From positions 1 through 64,000 of the forward strand of contig CANLXI010000030.1 in the NCBI GenBank assembly GCA_947495035.1: 64,000 nt of DNA. The letters run 5' to 3'. The DNA is from an uncultured Granulosicoccus sp. GTDB taxonomy: Bacteria > Pseudomonadota > Gammaproteobacteria > Granulosicoccales > Granulosicoccaceae. The translations under genes were made by a program, and so were the position numbers. Below the pieces are notes generated by a model. The model was not told where the DNA came from, searched no databases, and saw only the letters and a list, made by a program, of their open reading frames with translations. Of the stretch, positions 62,318 through 64,000 are shown piece after piece (within the stretch, counting starts at the first letter, position 1; every line of letters begins with the position of its first letter).

Positions 62318-64000
62318 TTGAAACAGCAAACACGCGTGGTGGTCATCGGTGGTGGTATTGCGGGCTGCTCAACGCTTTATCACCTGACACAGGAAGGCTG
62401 GACAGACGTGGTTCTTGTCGAGCGCGATGAATTGACATCAGGCACTACCTGGCACTCCGCGGCACAGGTAACCAACTTCGGCATGACGCAGACCATGGTG
62501 GCCTTGAAAAGCCATTCCATCAGACTCTACAAGGAGCTGGCGGACGATCCGGAGTATCCGATCAACTACCATCATGGCGATGGTGGCATTCGCCTGGCTG
62601 GCTCGCAGACAACCATGGATGGCTATCGACATTTTGCAAGCATGGCCAAGGCAATGGGAGTCGAATACGAAATACTCGATGCGGACGAATGCGCGCGCCG
62701 ACACCCTCTGATCACCACGGATGGACTGTCGGGTGGGCTTTGGGACCCAATGGATGGTGACATCGATCCTGCGCAACTCTGTCAGGCTCTGGCTCGACGG
62801 GCTCGCAAGGCAGGTGCCGAGGTTTACCGCAACACACCGGTCACGGGCCTGACCCAGCACAAGGATGATAGCTGGACGGTACATACCGAAAAGGGAGACA
62901 TCGATTGCGAGATTGTTGTCAATGCCTGCGGTTATCGTGTCAATGAGGTTGGCGCGATGATGGGCGTTCACCACCCTGTCATGTCCATGGAGCATCAGTA
63001 CTTTCTGACCGAACCCGTTCCCGAGATCGAAGCTTTGGACCACCGTGTTCCCCTGCTGCGCTGCCCGATCGATGACTTCTACTCTCGCCAGGAGAAGAAC
63101 GGTCTGCTGGTCGGCTTCTACGAACAGGACTGCCGCACCTGGGGCATGGACGGCATTGACCCACACTTTGTCAATGCGCTGTGCCCGGAAGATACCGACC
63201 GCGTACTGCCGGTGCTGGAGAATGTCTTCAAGCGCATGCCTGTGATCGAGGAAGCCGGAATCCATAGCATCATCAATGGACCGATCACCTACACGATCGA
63301 TGGTGCACCGCTGGTCGGGCCCATTCCGAACAAGCGCAATGCCTTCTGCATCATCGGTCTGCGAGCCGGACTCGGAGAAGGCGGTGGACATGGCTGGCTA
63401 CTGGCACAACAGATCGTGCACGGCGAGGCACAGTACGATACCTGGGTCATCGACCCGAGACGGTTCACCACACATGCCAATGTGGAGCTGTGCGCGCTGA
63501 AAGCCATCGAAGACTATCAGAACGAATTCCGTTTCCACCTGCCGCATGAGCACCGACCGGCAGCTCGCCCCATGAAAACCACTCCCCTGACCCCTGTCCT
63601 GGCGGCAGAAGGCGCTGAGTTCGGCGTGGTCAACGGTTGGGAGAGAGTCGCCTATTTCAAGCCACGGACAGATTTCGTGGAGACCCACGGCTATCACTTC
63701 AATGAAACCTTCGAGGTAGTCGCAGCTGAAGTCGAAGCCGTGCAGAATACCGTCGGGTTGACGGAGGTCAATGGTTTCAACCGGTTCGAGATCACCGGTC
63801 CCGGCGCCATGAACTGGCTGGACTCGATGAGTTGCAGCGCCATCAAGAGAGCAGCCGGCAAGGTCTCGCTGACCTATCTGCTGAACCAGGCAGGCAATAT
63901 CAAATGCGAAGCCACCCTGGCCACACTGGACGATGACACCATCTGGTACGGCTCGGCGGCGGCCTCGGAATTTCATGACAAAGACTGGCTTGACGCTCAC
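62318..64000 (+). CDS. FAD-dependent oxidoreductase with GcvT-like domain (dimethylglycine/sarcosine dehydrogenase-like), partial
   Basis: The frame opens at TTG 62318 (AGGA 9 nt upstream) and runs out of the window, giving 561 residues so far. The N-terminus has the FAD dinucleotide fold VVVIGGGIAGCSTLYHL, then GTTWHSAAQVTNFG, where the His aligns with the flavin-linked histidine of dimethylglycine dehydrogenase. A DAO catalytic domain runs to about 400 (TIDGAPLVGPIPN, LRAGLGEGGGHGWLLA). From about 430 a linker and the GcvT folate-binding domain begin (YFKPRTDFVETHGY, TVGLTEVNGFNRFEITGPGA). It likely demethylates an N-methylated glycine, passing one-carbon units to tetrahydrofolate. Sarcosine and related tertiary amines are alternatives. 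Confidence 0.88.
   Translation, partial: MKQQTRVVVIGGGIAGCSTLYHLTQEGWTDVVLVERDELTSGTTWHSAAQVTNFGMTQTMVALKSHSIRLYKELADDPEYPINYHHGDGGIRLAGSQTTMDGYRHFASMAKAMGVEYEILDADECARRHPLITTDGLSGGLWDPMDGDIDPAQLCQALARRARKAGAEVYRNTPVTGLTQHKDDSWTVHTEKGDIDCEIVVNACGYRVNEVGAMMGVHHPVMSMEHQYFLTEPVPEIEALDHRVPLLRCPIDDFYSRQEKNGLLVGFYEQDCRTWGMDGIDPHFVNALCPEDTDRVLPVLENVFKRMPVIEEAGIHSIINGPITYTIDGAPLVGPIPNKRNAFCIIGLRAGLGEGGGHGWLLAQQIVHGEAQYDTWVIDPRRFTTHANVELCALKAIEDYQNEFRFHLPHEHRPAARPMKTTPLTPVLAAEGAEFGVVNGWERVAYFKPRTDFVETHGYHFNETFEVVAAEVEAVQNTVGLTEVNGFNRFEITGPGAMNWLDSMSCSAIKRAAGKVSLTYLLNQAGNIKCEATLATLDDDTIWYGSAAASEFHDKDWLDAH

Overview
The window looks like ordinary chromosome from a free-living, aerobic, probably marine gammaproteobacterium of moderate-to-high GC. 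The supporting signs are the translation/RNA operon in the order rimP-nusA-infB-rbfA-truB-rpsO-pnp, PTS-independent polyol and glycerol-3-phosphate ABC uptake, leucine catabolism of the liu type, an IOR-type 2-oxoacid oxidoreductase, and frequent GTG/TTG starts with translational coupling. A Granulosicoccus-like lineage is only a guess. I see no rRNA, tRNA, insertion sequence, prophage or CRISPR array.

Layout. (1) 1-6925, minus: an envelope region. It holds a lipoprotein with thrombospondin type-3 repeats followed by a Gly-Thr-Asp-Thr minisatellite (cut by the window edge), a secreted Ig-like protein with a C-terminal membrane segment, a membrane-anchored coiled-coil protein with 78-bp internal repeats, and a predicted M64 metallopeptidase lipoprotein coupled to a small secreted protein of unknown function. 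(2) 6957-11546, minus: lutABC (L-lactate to pyruvate) coupled to a HAD phosphatase and followed by a D-amino-acid aminotransferase. (3) 11598-18368, plus: an alpha/beta hydrolase, then the four-gene ligase-associated DNA repair cluster (MBL exonuclease, ATP-dependent ligase, Lhr-like helicase, PdeM phosphoesterase). (4) 18388-25349, minus: mtlE-F-G-K-D-R, a mannitol-type ABC importer, polyol dehydrogenase and AraC regulator. (5) 25884-29211, minus: HAD phosphatase, EamA transporter, Gfo/Idh/MocA oxidoreductase and tadA. (6) 29415-34306, minus: ugpB-A-E-Q-C. (7) 34535-44090, minus: the rimP-to-pnp operon with a leader attenuator, a pnp leader hairpin and a clear terminator. (8) 44216-53582: a four-gene minus-strand operon (fused 2-oxoacid ferredoxin oxidoreductase, isovaleryl-CoA dehydrogenase, both acyl-CoA carboxylase subunits) divergent from an Lrp/AsnC regulator and a small ABM-like protein. 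(9) 53659-64000: a CHASE hybrid histidine kinase with Hpt, a divergent single-domain response regulator, a secreted esterase, a soluble chemoreceptor-like protein, a LysR regulator and the start of an FAD/GcvT dimethylglycine-dehydrogenase-like enzyme.

Functionally the region combines nutrient capture (polyols, G3P, lactate, leucine, probably methylated glycines) with core translation and RNA-decay genes. The least explained parts are the envelope operon at the left edge, the M64 peptidase pair, and the IOR-liu operon with its repeat-bearing control region.
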